Made by a program: the position numbers and the translations under genes. Shown here one piece after another: positions 19,028-29,011 of a stretch of 64,000 bases of DNA. Source of the DNA: Planctomycetota bacterium (GTDB taxonomy: Bacteria; Planctomycetota; Planctomycetia; Planctomycetales; Planctomycetaceae); the NCBI GenBank assembly GCA_018242525.1, contig JAFEBS010000009.1, positions 1-64,000 of the forward strand, in the 5' to 3' direction. The notes under the pieces are model-generated. The model saw only the letters and a program-made list of their open reading frames with translations. It was not told the origin of the DNA and ran no database searches. Within the stretch, counting starts at the first letter, position 1. Each line of letters begins with the position of its first letter.

Positions 19028-19810
19028 CTATTTCCCGTCATCCCGGAATGGCTTTTTCGCTTTGTACAGCTTCAGGCGATCCTTGAATTCATCGTTCTCC
19101 GGGTCGAGCTTCGTCAACTTTGTCGCCCATTCGACGGCATTTTTGAAGTCGCCCACCTCGGCATAAGCGGCGGCGAGAGTATCCAGAAAATCTTCCTGCT
19201 TGTGGTCCGTCGCCACACAGATTCGTGTGGCTTCGGCCACGGCTTCCTTGCCGTCACGGAACTTGGCGTCGGGACATGTGGCCCGGAACCAGGCCAGGTC
19301 ATTGCCTGCCAGTAAATCCTTGGGGGCCAGCTTCACCGCTTCCTTGAAGTCCGCCAAGGCCTTGGCAAATTCCTGCTTTTCCGAATACAAGCCGCCGCGC
19401 CCATAATACGCGGGCGCAAACTTCGGATCGGCCTTGATGGCGGCATTCAAGTCCGCCAGGGATTTGTCCACTTGATCCTTCACGAGATGCGTCGTGGATC
19501 GGATGTACAGGGCAAAGGCCTGTGTCTTGTGGGCTTCGCAGTATTTCTCCGCTTCCTTCATGTTCATCAGTTGCTTGCGTTCTACCCAACCCCAGCCATG
19601 GGTTGTGTTTACTTCAAGCTTCGTTCCCTTGATGTCGCGGGCAAAACACGGTGGAATGATCTCAGTCGCCGTCGCGGTCGTCTTCGCATCGATCGTGACC
19701 ACGGCGTCAGGCGTGGGGAAAAACAGGCCTTCAAAGGGATCTTCAGCGGCCGAAACAGTCGTGGCCAGAAAACAGAGTCCCATCCAGCCTGCAAAACTCA
19801 ATCGATTCAT
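19028..19810 (-). CDS. Secreted tetratricopeptide-repeat protein
   Basis: A 260-residue protein. Start at 19810 with a good aaaggaag Shine-Dalgarno 5 bases away. A Sec signal (LSFAGWMGLCFLATTVSAAE) is followed by a beta region of about 60 residues that resembles an SH3-like domain (GTKLEVNTTHGWGWVERKQLM). Then come three TPR units: SLADLNAAIKADPKFAPAYY, KALADFKEAVKLAPKDLLAG and a last pair ending NAVEWATKLTKLDPENDEF. It is probably a periplasmic scaffold for protein contacts. The partner is unknown. Confidence 0.75.
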   Translation of the reverse strand: MNRLSFAGWMGLCFLATTVSAAEDPFEGLFFPTPDAVVTIDAKTTATATEIIPPCFARDIKGTKLEVNTTHGWGWVERKQLMNMKEAEKYCEAHKTQAFALYIRSTTHLVKDQVDKSLADLNAAIKADPKFAPAYYGRGGLYSEKQEFAKALADFKEAVKLAPKDLLAGNDLAWFRATCPDAKFRDGKEAVAEATRICVATDHKQEDFLDTLAAAYAEVGDFKNAVEWATKLTKLDPENDEFKDRLKLYKAKKPFRDDGK

Positions 19811-20105
19811 GACACTTCCTTTGTCCGAAGTCCCTGAAATTCAGCCACGAAAGTGACTGCCGGGCAACCCGTCGCTGCGATCGTCGGGCGAAACGCCTTC
19901 GCTGACACTCCCCGATTTCCCATAAGTCGGGCGGTGTCAGTTGTCCCCAAAACGGGTTGCCGAGTCAACATCCGGCGGGCTTCACCGGGCTTCACGGCAG
20001 TGTCTTTAGTTTTCGACCGTGCCTACTACAATGACAGCTCACAAAAACAGGACCGTCCCCTGTCCGGGACGATGTTTTCACGAAGTCAGGAGCCAGGCAG
20101 AGTCC

Positions 20106-21779
20106 ATGAGCGAACAGTACATCTTCACGATGGAGGATTTGAGGAAGTTTCACGACAAGAAAGAGATCCTGAAGGGGATCTGGCTGTCGTTTTACCCTGG
20201 TGCCAAAATCGGTGTGCTGGGGCCGAACGGGGCCGGTAAGTCGACTCTACTGAAGATCATGGCGGGCCAGGACAAGGATTTCATGGGGACCGCCCGGCTG
20301 ACGGCGGGCTTCGATTGCATTTACGTGCCGCAAGAACCGATCCTCGATCCCGCTCATACGGTGATGGACGAGTTAAACGATGCGGTGGCCGCCAAGCGCG
20401 CCCTGCTGGCGCGGTACGACGAAATCAACAACAAGTTTGCCGACGAAATGTCCCCCGAAGAGATGGAAAAGCTGATCGAGGAACAGGGCAAAGTTCAAGA
20501 ACAGATCGATCATCAGAACCTGTGGGACCTGGATCGCGAATTGGAAATCGCCGCCGATGCCATGCGACTGCCGCCACTGGATGCGGTCATCGGCCCGCTG
20601 TCCGGCGGTGAAAAACGCCGGGTGGCTCTGTGCAAAGCACTGCTGCAACAGCCCGACATGCTGTTGCTGGACGAACCGACCAACCATCTGGACGCCGAAT
20701 CGGTCGCCTGGCTGGAGCGGCACCTGCACGACTACAAGGGAACGGTCGTGGCCGTCACGCACGATCGGTATTTCCTGGACAACAGTTGCCAGTGGATCCT
20801 GGAACTGGATCAGGGGCGGGGCATTCCCTGGCAGGGGAATTACTCGTCCTGGCTGGAGCAGAAGCAGGAACGCTTGCGCAAGGAAGAAAAGGCCGCGTCC
20901 CTGCGTCAGAAGACACTGGAACGCGAACTGGAATGGGTCCGCAGTTCTCCCAAGGCCCGCCAGGCCAAGAGCAAGGCGCGACTGCAGGCCTACGAAAAGC
21001 TCGTGGCCGAGGAGCAGGATTCGCGCGAAGAAACGATCGAATTGCGGATCCCGCCAGGACCCCGCCTGGGCGACACTGTCGTGGTTTTCGACAATGTGGC
21101 AAAAGCATTTGGTGACAACCTGCTGTTTGACAAATTGACGTTCCGCCTGCCTCCGGCCGGGATCGTCGGAGTCATCGGGCCGAACGGTGCCGGTAAGACG
21201 ACAATGTTCAAATTGATCATGGGAATCGAGAAGCCGGACGCAGGGACGGTCACGGTCGGTGAAACGGTCAAGGTGGCATACGTCGAACAGAACCGCGAAT
21301 CGCTGGATGGCGAGAAATCGGTCTACGACAACATCTCGGGCGGGAACGACAACCTGCTGTATGGCAATGTGCGGATCAACAGCCGGGCGTACTGCGGAAA
21401 GTTCAACTTCAAGGGGTCTGACCAGCAAAAGCCCGTCAAATTCCTGTCGGGTGGGGAACGGAATCGGCTGCTGCTCGCCAAGACTCTAACGGTCGGCGGC
21501 AACCTGCTGCTGCTGGACGAACCAACCAACGACCTGGATATCGACACGCTACGATCACTGGAAGACGGGTTGCTCAGCTTCAGCGGTTGCGCCGTGGTGA
21601 TCAGCCACGACCGCTGGTTCCTGGACCGGGTCGCCACACACATCCTGGCCTTTGAAGGGGACAGCGAAGTCTTCTGGCATGAAGGAAACTTCGAGAGCTA
21701 TGAACTGGTCCGCAAGCAACGCCTGGGTGCCGATGCGGATCAACCGCATCGCATCAAGTATAAGCCGCTGGTGAAGTAG
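20106..21779 (+). CDS. ettA: ABC-F translational regulator EttA
   Basis: A 557-residue ABC-F ATPase, the usual EttA length. The start at 20106 gives [25 protein letters not shown], matching the family's conserved beginning. Two ATPase modules are complete: Walker A GPNGAGKS and GPNGAGKT, signatures LSGGEKRR and LSGGERNR, Walker [13 protein letters not shown] and [12 protein letters not shown], plus THDRYFLD and SHDRWFLD. Between them is the P-site tRNA-interaction linker ([22 protein letters not shown] ... [17 protein letters not shown]). The protein binds the ribosomal E site and gates entry into elongation according to ATP/ADP. No transmembrane segments are present. Confidence 0.95.
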   Translation: MSEQYIFTMEDLRKFHDKKEILKGIWLSFYPGAKIGVLGPNGAGKSTLLKIMAGQDKDFMGTARLTAGFDCIYVPQEPILDPAHTVMDELNDAVAAKRALLARYDEINNKFADEMSPEEMEKLIEEQGKVQEQIDHQNLWDLDRELEIAADAMRLPPLDAVIGPLSGGEKRRVALCKALLQQPDMLLLDEPTNHLDAESVAWLERHLHDYKGTVVAVTHDRYFLDNSCQWILELDQGRGIPWQGNYSSWLEQKQERLRKEEKAASLRQKTLERELEWVRSSPKARQAKSKARLQAYEKLVAEEQDSREETIELRIPPGPRLGDTVVVFDNVAKAFGDNLLFDKLTFRLPPAGIVGVIGPNGAGKTTMFKLIMGIEKPDAGTVTVGETVKVAYVEQNRESLDGEKSVYDNISGGNDNLLYGNVRINSRAYCGKFNFKGSDQQKPVKFLSGGERNRLLLAKTLTVGGNLLLLDEPTNDLDIDTLRSLEDGLLSFSGCAVVISHDRWFLDRVATHILAFEGDSEVFWHEGNFESYELVRKQRLGADADQPHRIKYKPLVK

Positions 21780-21800
21780 AACACTGATAGAGCGCGGTGG

Positions 21801-21817
21801 GCACGCGGCTCGCGTGC
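21801..21817. repeat. Short GC hairpin between ettA and the ThuA gene
   Basis: gcacgcg (21801-21807) and cgcgtgc (21811-21817) form a 7-bp perfect stem around gct. There is no T-run, so it is more likely a dispersed palindrome than a terminator. Confidence 0.4.
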
Positions 21818-21853
21818 GTTCGGATTCGTGACGACATCGCGAAAGGAATTCCC

Positions 21854-23845
21854 ATGCTGACTCGATTTCTGATTGTCGTTGCCGCCATGGCGATTTCGTA
21901 TCCCACCCTGGCCGCCGATGCGCCCGTCCGGGTCGTCGTCTGGGACGAACAGCAACCCGCCCAGAAGCAGGTCTATGAGAACTTTCTGGGAAACGCGATT
22001 GCCGATTACCTGAAATCGCGACCCGGCTTTGTTGTCACCAGCGTCACCTTAAACGATCCGGAACAGGGCCTGTCGAATCAAACACTGGACCAGTGCGACG
22101 TGTTGGTCTGGTGGGGGCATGTTCGGCACCGCGAGATCAAGTGGGAAACCGGTCAGAAACTGGTGGAGCGGATCAAGCAGGGAAAGTTGTCGTTGATCGC
22201 CCTGCACTCTGCTCACTGGTCGACTCCGTTTATCGAAGCGATGAATGAGCGGTCTGTGATGGATGCGCTGGCCAAATTGACACCCGAACAGCGGAAAACG
22301 GCCAAGGTCGAAACCGTTCGACCCGCCTACGCTGTTCCCAAACGGGATGCCAAAATCACGCCGTCCTCTGAACTGGTGACCCAGCCGGACGGATCGCTGT
22401 TGCTGAAAGTGACGCTGCCGAATTGCGTCTTCCCGGCCTATCGAGGAGATGGCAAGCCGGGACACATCCAGACGCTGCTGCCGAACCATCCGATCGCCAA
22501 AGGGCTGCCCGCGACATTCGATATTCCGCATACAGAAATGTACGACGAGCATTTTCATGTCCCTGCCCCGGACGAAGTCATCTTCGAAGAACGCTGGGAT
22601 GCAGGCGAACACTTTCGCAGCGGTGCGGTCTGGAAGATCGGTCAGGGACGCGTCTTCTACTTTCGCCCCGGTCACGAAACGTTCGATGTTTTCAAGCAGC
22701 CGGAACCGTTGACGATCATCGAAAATGCAGCGCGCTGGCTGGCGGAACAACAGCGGACGCCGGCTGTTTCACGGGGCTACTCGATTCCCGTGGTGGATCT
22801 GGCGGAGGAGACTTCCCGTCAGGTGATCGTGGATCGTGAAGCCGGTCAGTACCTGGGGCATCCAACGACGGTGTTGCTGGAGGATGGCAAGACCATGCTG
22901 TGTGTGTATCCCAAGGGGCACGGACGGGGCCCGATTGTCTACAAACGCAGCCTCGATGCCGGACTGACGTGGTCGGAGCGGATCCCGGTTCCCGCCAGTT
23001 GGGCGACCTCGAAGGAAACGCCCACGATTCATCGAGTCATCGATGCCGCGGGGAAAAAACGGTTGATTGTCTGGTCTGGTTTGTATCCGGCCCGGCTGGC
23101 CGTGAGTGAAGACGATGGGAAGACCTGGGGTGAGTTGAAGCCGGCCGGAGATTGGGGTGGTATCGTCGTCATGGGATCCGTCGAGGCTGTGAAAACGGGG
23201 CCGGGGCACTATCTGGCACTGTTTCACGACGACGGGCGTTACTTCGCGCAACCGGCCAGTCCCACGAAGCCAGTCACGTTCACCCTGTATCAAACAAACT
23301 CGACCGACGGCGGATTGACATGGTCCGTTCCGCGGGCGCTGGTCGCCCGCCAGGATGTCCATCTGTGTGAACCCGGACTGATTCGCTCACCCGATGGGCA
23401 GGAACTGGCCGTGCTGCTCCGCGAAAACTGGCGGCGCAAGAATTCGCATGTCATTTTTTCCCGAGACGAAGGTCAGACCTGGACCGACCCACGCGAGTTG
23501 CCTGCCGCCCTGACCGGTGATCGTCACGTCGGGAAATACACGCCCGACGGCCGTCTGTTCATTTCTTTTCGCGATACGACGCTGGAGAGCAAAACCAAGG
23601 GTGACTGGGTTGCCTGGGTGGGGACGTATGACGACATCGTCGGTGGTCGTGAAGGAAAGTGTCGGGTGCGGCTGATGAAAAACCATAAGGGGGCCGACTG
23701 CGCCTATCCCGGTGTGGAAGTTCTGGCGAACGGAACAATCGTCACCACGACGTACGGACACTGGCAGCCGAACGAATCGCCGTACATTGTCAGTGTCCGA
23801 CTGAACTTGAAGGATCTGGATCAACGGCTGTCGTCGCAGAAATGA
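21854..23845 (+). CDS. Secreted ThuA-like / sialidase-fold fusion protein
   Basis: A 663-residue protein. The ATG at 21854 follows gaaagga and gives a Sec signal (MLTRFLIVVAAMAISYPTLAA). Residues 25-310 form a ThuA-like trehalose-utilisation domain: VVVWDEQQPAQKQVYENFLGNAIADYL, DVLVWWGHVRHREI, LIALHSAHWSTPFIEAM, and YDEHFHVP ... GRVFYFRPGHETF. Residues 330-660 form a six-bladed sialidase-like propeller with four Asp boxes (SLDAGLTW, SEDDGKTW, STDGGLTW, SRDEGQTW). A glycan-degrading or glycan-binding role outside the cytoplasm is likely. The exact substrate and whether the propeller is hydrolytic are unclear. Confidence 0.85.
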   Translation: MLTRFLIVVAAMAISYPTLAADAPVRVVVWDEQQPAQKQVYENFLGNAIADYLKSRPGFVVTSVTLNDPEQGLSNQTLDQCDVLVWWGHVRHREIKWETGQKLVERIKQGKLSLIALHSAHWSTPFIEAMNERSVMDALAKLTPEQRKTAKVETVRPAYAVPKRDAKITPSSELVTQPDGSLLLKVTLPNCVFPAYRGDGKPGHIQTLLPNHPIAKGLPATFDIPHTEMYDEHFHVPAPDEVIFEERWDAGEHFRSGAVWKIGQGRVFYFRPGHETFDVFKQPEPLTIIENAARWLAEQQRTPAVSRGYSIPVVDLAEETSRQVIVDREAGQYLGHPTTVLLEDGKTMLCVYPKGHGRGPIVYKRSLDAGLTWSERIPVPASWATSKETPTIHRVIDAAGKKRLIVWSGLYPARLAVSEDDGKTWGELKPAGDWGGIVVMGSVEAVKTGPGHYLALFHDDGRYFAQPASPTKPVTFTLYQTNSTDGGLTWSVPRALVARQDVHLCEPGLIRSPDGQELAVLLRENWRRKNSHVIFSRDEGQTWTDPRELPAALTGDRHVGKYTPDGRLFISFRDTTLESKTKGDWVAWVGTYDDIVGGREGKCRVRLMKNHKGADCAYPGVEVLANGTIVTTTYGHWQPNESPYIVSVRLNLKDLDQRLSSQK

Positions 23846-23936
23846 CCGAGAGACCGTTCGTTCGAAACTTCACGATGGAATTCAGCGCCGTCCGGCCCAT
23901 GGGCGGCAAATCGCGATTCGACTCCGATTGCGTCTT

Positions 23937-25286
23937 TCAGTTCGCTTTGACGATGACAACAGTGCTGTCGTCCTGGATGAGCTGATTTTCGGCAAATCTC
24001 CGCTGGGCATTAAAGACTCCTGCGACGATACGGTCCGGTGGTTCGTGTCGACAAGATCGCACCACTTCGATGAGACGTTGCGTCCCAAAAAGTTGCTTTT
24101 GTGGAGAAAACGATTCGGTGATTCCGTCGCTGTAAAGTATCAGCAGGTCTCCCGGTTCCAACGGGAGTGTGGAAACAGTGTCGATCTGTTTCTGCGGCAC
24201 AAGGCCCAGCGGAAAGCCGGTCGACGAAAGCGTGTTGCGGATGTCTCCGTGCGCATTCATGACAAATCCGGCGCAGTGGCCGGCATTACCATAGGCGAGG
24301 GTCCCAGTCACTGGATTGAGGCGCAGCAAGATGGACGTGACGAAGGCACCATCTGCCAGGTCGTTCGCCAGTTCTTGATTACAACTGGTCAGAATCTTCC
24401 CGGCGTCCACGGAACTTCTGGCAAAGGCACGCACGTACGCGCGCGCCAATGAAGCGATCAGTGCGGCTGCAAGTCCATGGCCGCTGGCGTCGGCAATTAA
24501 TACGGCGACCTCTTCTTGACCGCCGACGGTCCAAGGCAGGATGTCGAAGACGTCGCCACCGACTGGAAAACTATTCCGCGATGCACCACAGATTTGAAAC
24601 CTGTCCATGTGGAACTGGCCTCGCGGCAGCAAAGCCCGCTGGATTCGTGCAGCGGCTCGACCTTCCACCTGCTCCCGCCGGAGAGAATTCTCCAACTGAC
24701 TTCGGCTGAGGAGTTGTCCGATCTGGCTGCAGAGATCCACAGCGATCTCGCTGATTTCCCGGACCGGTTCGCCTCTTTCGCGGCTGAAGAGTTCCACCAC
24801 ACCCTGGAATTCGTCGTCCCTGCGGATGGGAAGCACGATTCCGCTCTCTAAGCCCGGTTTGGCGGCGAGTGTAATTCGCGGCAGGTTGATGACTGTGCTC
24901 AGGTCAACGAGCGAAACCGGTATTGGATCGGCCCAGACCAGTCCCGGTAAGCCTCGCCCCTGAGGAAAAGTCTGTTCTCGAGTGGCTTTCAGGAACTCAC
25001 GAAGATCGAGCGATGGTGAACTCCATGCTTCGATGCACCGTAAAACCTGAGCCCGTCGATCAAGAGTCCAAATCGCTCCAAAATCCCACCCGAGAGAATT
25101 GCAGGTCTGTTCCAGCAGGAACCCCGCGACTTCGTTTAGACTCGAAGCCACGGTCAGCGTCCGCAGGAATTCGCGCTGCAGGTTCAGCAGTGCGTGGATT
25201 CGCTCACATTCCGCTGTTTTGTTGATCAGTTGTTCTGCTAACGCCTTCCGAGTTGTTCCCCTTTTGATGTCGTTTGTTCCATTCAT
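23937..25286 (-). CDS. GAF-domain SpoIIE-type protein phosphatase
   Basis: A 449-residue protein. The start at 25286 follows a near-perfect aaggaggt Shine-Dalgarno at 4-base spacing and excludes an unrelated upstream extension. After a short coiled helix comes a GAF sensor domain (about residues 35-190; LLEQTCNSLGWDFGAIWTL, GLESGIVLPIRRDDEFQGVVELFS). The C-terminal PPM/SpoIIE domain starts at about 210: NSFPVGGDVFDIL, VLIADASGHGLAAAL, LAYGNAGHCAGFV, SDGITES and QDDSTVVIVK, with metal-binding Asp residues intact. It likely dephosphorylates an anti-sigma-factor antagonist in response to a ligand bound by GAF. No partner-switch gene is adjacent. Confidence 0.9.
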   Translation of the reverse strand: MNGTNDIKRGTTRKALAEQLINKTAECERIHALLNLQREFLRTLTVASSLNEVAGFLLEQTCNSLGWDFGAIWTLDRRAQVLRCIEAWSSPSLDLREFLKATREQTFPQGRGLPGLVWADPIPVSLVDLSTVINLPRITLAAKPGLESGIVLPIRRDDEFQGVVELFSRERGEPVREISEIAVDLCSQIGQLLSRSQLENSLRREQVEGRAAARIQRALLPRGQFHMDRFQICGASRNSFPVGGDVFDILPWTVGGQEEVAVLIADASGHGLAAALIASLARAYVRAFARSSVDAGKILTSCNQELANDLADGAFVTSILLRLNPVTGTLAYGNAGHCAGFVMNAHGDIRNTLSSTGFPLGLVPQKQIDTVSTLPLEPGDLLILYSDGITESFSPQKQLFGTQRLIEVVRSCRHEPPDRIVAGVFNAQRRFAENQLIQDDSTVVIVKAN

Positions 25287-25537
25287 CGCGACCTCCTTGC
25301 CGGTGGAATCCTTTCTGACCGGCACAATCCTTTGCCCCCCCACTCGGTTAAGTGTCGTGAGCATGGCGGGTTCAACGCGATTTGGTAGCGTGCTGTGACA
25401 TGGGCAATTGCCGAATCCCAACTCCCACCGTGACCACGAGTATTACGTTAATGTTATCATGGGAGGAGCGACTCGTATACCGGCATTGCGTGTCGAAACA
25501 TCAAATGAACAGATTCACTTCGAGGTTTCCGGTCCAT

Positions 25538-26431
25538 TCACTCCGCTTCCAGTTGCTGTTTGCCCTGCTGCAGATTTTGCATCTGATCGTCGGAAAGTTG
25601 GGGATATTGCAGGTCGAGTTGGCGGATCTCGTGGGCCAGAATCGAAGCGACCAGGGAGCGGCAGACCCATTTCTTGTCGGCGGGGATGATGTACCAGGGG
25701 GCCTGCTTCGTGCTGGTTTCCCGCAGCAATGTTTCAAACGCGTCCATGTATTCGTCCCAATGCTGTCGTTCCACCAGATCCCCGGGTTCGAACTTCCATT
25801 GCTTGGCGGGGTCGTTGATTCGTTCCAGTTGCCGACGTTTCTGTTCGTCGCGTGACACATTCAGGAAAAACTTGACGATTCGAGTGCCGTTTCGGGACAG
25901 GTGTTTCTCGAAGTCGTTGATGCTTTCGTAGCGGTTCTTCCAGAATTTCTTGCGATCGGGTTCGGCATCGGGAATGCGCTCCTTCACCACCAGTTCCGGA
26001 TGGACCTTGACCGTCAGGACTTCTTCGTAGTAGGACCGATTGAAGATGCCGATCTTGCCGCGTTCCGGCAGCGCTTTCACGCACCGCCACAGGAAATCGT
26101 GATCGAGTTCCTCCTCGGACGGCCGTTTAAAGCTCGTGACATCAACGCCCTGTGGATTCACACCGGACAGGACGTGCTTGACCGTTCCATCCTTCCCGGC
26201 GGCATCCATGGCCTGCAGGATCACCAGGACCGACCATTTGTCGGACGCGTAAAGCAGACCCTGGGCTTCCGTCAACTCATCGATGTTCTTTTCGAGCAGT
26301 TCTTCGGCGGCCTGGCGTCGTTCCTCCTGAGAGAGCTTGGCGTCCCCTTCCCACGCGGGGTCGTGATCACGCAGCTTGACCTTGGTGTCCGGCGGGACGC
26401 GAAACTGGTTCAACATGCTTTTGATGTTCAT
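25538..26431 (-). CDS. Polyphosphate kinase 2 family protein
   Basis: A 297-residue single-domain PPK2, which transfers phosphate between polyphosphate and nucleotides. Motifs seen are Walker A in LQAMDAAGKDGTVKHVLSGVNPQG, the lid region SFKRPSEEELDHDFLWR, and Walker B in GKIGIFNRSYYEEVL. Family signatures also include FEKHLSRNGTRIVKFFLNVS and WYIIPADKKWVCR. The length and motifs match the polyphosphate:nucleotide phosphotransferase group. Whether AMP, ADP or both are used cannot be told reliably from sequence alone. It is a soluble enzyme. The next gene downstream, the SpoIIE-type phosphatase, is on the same strand, 250 bases away. Confidence 0.9.
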   Translation of the reverse strand: MNIKSMLNQFRVPPDTKVKLRDHDPAWEGDAKLSQEERRQAAEELLEKNIDELTEAQGLLYASDKWSVLVILQAMDAAGKDGTVKHVLSGVNPQGVDVTSFKRPSEEELDHDFLWRCVKALPERGKIGIFNRSYYEEVLTVKVHPELVVKERIPDAEPDRKKFWKNRYESINDFEKHLSRNGTRIVKFFLNVSRDEQKRRQLERINDPAKQWKFEPGDLVERQHWDEYMDAFETLLRETSTKQAPWYIIPADKKWVCRSLVASILAHEIRQLDLQYPQLSDDQMQNLQQGKQQLEAE

Positions 26432-26656
26432 GACGTCTGGAGTCCTTGAGTAACGTATTTCCGACAGTTGTGTGTTCAGGACTTCTCACGGATTGCGGGA
26501 CCGAAGTCAACGGAAATCAGGAAATGGCGCGTGGAACGGTCCATTTCCCAAATACCGTCGCGCACCGTCGGCCGGGCCGGGACCCCTGATTACACCCTAG
26601 ACATCCGAGAACAAATCCAGGTGAGCCGGGTGCCGTCAGGCCAATGGCACTTACTT
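26432..26656. other. Intergenic stretch upstream of PPK2
   Basis: It contains the PPK2 upstream region (minus strand). I recognise no promoter boxes or open frame. It runs into the palindromic repeat at 26657-26735. Confidence 0.4.
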
Positions 26657-26735
26657 TGTGAGCCGCACGGCGCTAGCCGCGGGTTCTTCGGGTGCGATTG
26701 AGAACTCACCCGCCGCTAGCGCCGTGCGGCTCACA
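26657..26735. repeat. Large palindromic intergenic repeat
   Basis: tgtgagccgcacggcgctag (26657-26676) is matched perfectly by its reverse complement at 26716-26735. The pairing continues for about 8 more base pairs with one mismatch around a loop of roughly 20 bases. It lies between the divergent PPK2 and M28 peptidase genes. Such a long stem would fold strongly in RNA or single-stranded DNA. It resembles REP-like palindromes common in planctomycete intergenic DNA (recalled, not searched). Confidence 0.75.
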
Positions 26736-26793
26736 ATGCAACCCAAAGCGTCAGCGAGGCATCGCGTTAATTCCCGTCCCGTCCGATCGACCG

Positions 26794-26814
26794 CCAATTT
26801 GAAAAAGGCGATGG
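26794..26814 (+). repeat. Partial copy of the 97-bp dispersed repeat
   Basis: These 21 bases (ccaatttgaaaaaggcgat plus gg) are identical to 1621-1641, the end of repeat copy 1. The similarity does not extend across the rest of the unit. It lies 91 bases upstream of the M28 peptidase start. Confidence 0.5.
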
Positions 26815-26904
26815 CCCTGCCTCGTCGGCTGTAGTCCCTTCATCTCGACTGTCGGTCCGTCTACAATGGCGGAGACGGAAAAACTCACTTCTGCGAGACT
26901 TATT

Positions 26905-28905
26905 ATGCTGCGCGTTGGAGCTGTTGTTTGTTGCTCGGTATTGCTGCTCGCCGCCTGGACCGTTCCACTGCGCGGAGAGGCCATTGTCGAAGCGAAGGCC
27001 CGGTTGCTGGAAGATGTCAAATATCTGGCGTCGGACGAACTGGAAGGGCGCGGAGTTGGATCGAACGGTCTGACCGTCGCGGCGGGATTCGTCAAAGACC
27101 AGTTTCAAAAGGCGGGCCTGGCGGTTGATCGAGTGAACGGTGGAGCCCTGCAGAAGTTTGAGCTGATCACGGGCGCCAAACTGACTGAACCGAATTCGCT
27201 GCAGTTCCTGGGGCCCGACAACGAAACCATCACGCTGAAGCTGGGAGAAGACTACGAAGCCTGCTCGTTCGGCGGGACTGGCCCCATCGATGCCGAAATC
27301 GTCTTCTGCGGGTATGGCGTCGAAGACAAGGACGATGGTTACGATGACTTCGCCGGAATGGATGTGTCAGGCAAGGCAGTGATCATCATGCGACGCACGC
27401 CGCGCCAGGCCGACATGAAGACGGCCCATTCGATGGCCCGGCACCAGGATCTGCGATCCAAGATGAACCAGGCGCTGGCTCACAAGGCGGCTGCTGTTCT
27501 GTTCGTCAACGATCCCTATTCCGGCCGCAAAGCGAAGGAGAATCGGCGCACCGAACTGGTGAAGGCGTACGAAAAAGTCGCCGCGGTCGCCGAGGAATTC
27601 GTGGGAATCGATGTCGCAAACGCGGACAAGGCGACGGAAGGCCGCAACAGCCTGACGGCCGCCGTCAATCAGATGAAGTCCGTTCGCACGGCGGGTGAAA
27701 GCGTCAACGATGATGCCCTGATGAAGTTTGGGTATGCCGGACACGGCGACACCAAACCGGTGCCACCGGCGTTTCACATCACTCAGAAACTCGCCAACAA
27801 GTTGCTCACTGGCCTGAAGACCGATCTGACAAAACTGGAAGCAGCCATCGATGAGGATCTGAAGCCGCGAACCGCACTCGTCCCGGGCTGGAAAGTTCGC
27901 GGCACACTGTCGATGGAAAAGGTGCGGTCGGAAGTCTTCAACGTGATCGGCGTGATTGATGGCGAGGGGCCGCTGGCGGACGAAACGGTGATCATTGGAG
28001 CCCACTATGACCATGTGGGAAGAGGCGGCCAGAATTCGCTGGCTCCAGGATCGACGGATATCCACAACGGAGCGGATGACAACGCGTCGGGTACAGTGGC
28101 CCTGATGGAGCTGGCACGTCGCTTCGCCAATGACGCAAAAGTCAAGAAGCCCGCGCGCAGGATCGTATTTATCGCATTTACCGGCGAAGAACTGGGATTG
28201 CTTGGGTCGGCTCGTTATTGCCGGGAGCCGATCTTCCCGCTTGATAAAACGGTGGCAATGTTCAACATGGACATGGTCGGACGTCTGAAGGACGACAACA
28301 AGCTGATCGTCTATGGCACCGGCACCAGCCCCCGCTGGGAACCGGAACTGAAAAAATCCAATGGCGACGACAGCTTCAAACTGATCTTCAAGCCGGAAGG
28401 GTTTGGACCGAGTGATCATTCATCGTTCTATGCGAAGAAGATCCCCGTCCTGCACTTCTTCACCGGCGAACATCCCGATTATCACCGCCCAACTGACGAT
28501 TGGGAAAAGTTGAACATTGAAGGGATCGCGCGAGTGGTGGACCTGATCCAGAAGCTCGTCGCGGACACCGTTGAGACCGCCGACCGCCCGGCATACGTTG
28601 AAGTGAAGGGAACTGCGCAGCCCACGCGCGGGGGGACGCGTCCGTATTTCGGGTCGATCCCCGAGTTTGGCAATGAAGAGCCGGGGTACTCCATCAGCGG
28701 AGCGGCACCGGGCAGCCCTGCCGACAAGGGGGGACTGAAGGGGGGCGATCGGATCATAAAGTTCGGTGGCAGCCCCATCGCGAACCTGGACGATTTCGAT
28801 GCCGCGCTCCGCAAATTCAAGGGTGGGGACGAAGTCGAAGTGATTGTGGTTCGGGACAAAAAGGAAGTGCCGCTAAAGGTGACGTTGGAAGCACCGAAGA
28901 ATTGA
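26905..28905 (+). CDS. Secreted M28-family zinc aminopeptidase with PA-like insert and C-terminal PDZ domain
   Basis: A 666-residue protein. The ATG at 26905 starts a Sec signal (LRVGAVVCCSVLLLAAWTVPLRGEA); an upstream ATG at 26866 is possible. A protease-associated-like region spans about residues 120-250 (YGVEDKDDGYDDFAGMDVSGKAVII). The M28 catalytic core has the zinc ligands and catalytic acid in order: GAHYDHVG (His), GADDNASG (Asp), FTGEELGLLGS (Glu-Glu), FNMDMVGR (Asp) and DYHRPTDDWEK (His). The last 90 residues are a PDZ domain (GYSISGAAPGSPADKGGLKGGDRIIKFGG). It should remove N-terminal residues from peptides in the periplasm or outside. All catalytic residues appear intact. Confidence 0.9.
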   Translation: MLRVGAVVCCSVLLLAAWTVPLRGEAIVEAKARLLEDVKYLASDELEGRGVGSNGLTVAAGFVKDQFQKAGLAVDRVNGGALQKFELITGAKLTEPNSLQFLGPDNETITLKLGEDYEACSFGGTGPIDAEIVFCGYGVEDKDDGYDDFAGMDVSGKAVIIMRRTPRQADMKTAHSMARHQDLRSKMNQALAHKAAAVLFVNDPYSGRKAKENRRTELVKAYEKVAAVAEEFVGIDVANADKATEGRNSLTAAVNQMKSVRTAGESVNDDALMKFGYAGHGDTKPVPPAFHITQKLANKLLTGLKTDLTKLEAAIDEDLKPRTALVPGWKVRGTLSMEKVRSEVFNVIGVIDGEGPLADETVIIGAHYDHVGRGGQNSLAPGSTDIHNGADDNASGTVALMELARRFANDAKVKKPARRIVFIAFTGEELGLLGSARYCREPIFPLDKTVAMFNMDMVGRLKDDNKLIVYGTGTSPRWEPELKKSNGDDSFKLIFKPEGFGPSDHSSFYAKKIPVLHFFTGEHPDYHRPTDDWEKLNIEGIARVVDLIQKLVADTVETADRPAYVEVKGTAQPTRGGTRPYFGSIPEFGNEEPGYSISGAAPGSPADKGGLKGGDRIIKFGGSPIANLDDFDAALRKFKGGDEVEVIVVRDKKEVPLKVTLEAPKN

Positions 28906-29011
28906 CGGTTGCCTCGTCGCTGAACCCCTCGCCGCTGACGAGGACAACGATCACCAGCGCTCTGATCGATGACCGACGACGTTTCGACAGGAAGAGTTCG
29001 AAGGTGATGGC

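Noticed and set aside
20373..21428. Minus-strand open frame of 351 codons inside ettA
   Set aside because: It is fully opposite an intact ABC-F gene, with no motif and shadow-like composition.
27367..28419. Minus-strand open frame inside the M28 peptidase
   Set aside because: Antisense shadow; the plus-strand frame has all five zinc and catalytic residues.
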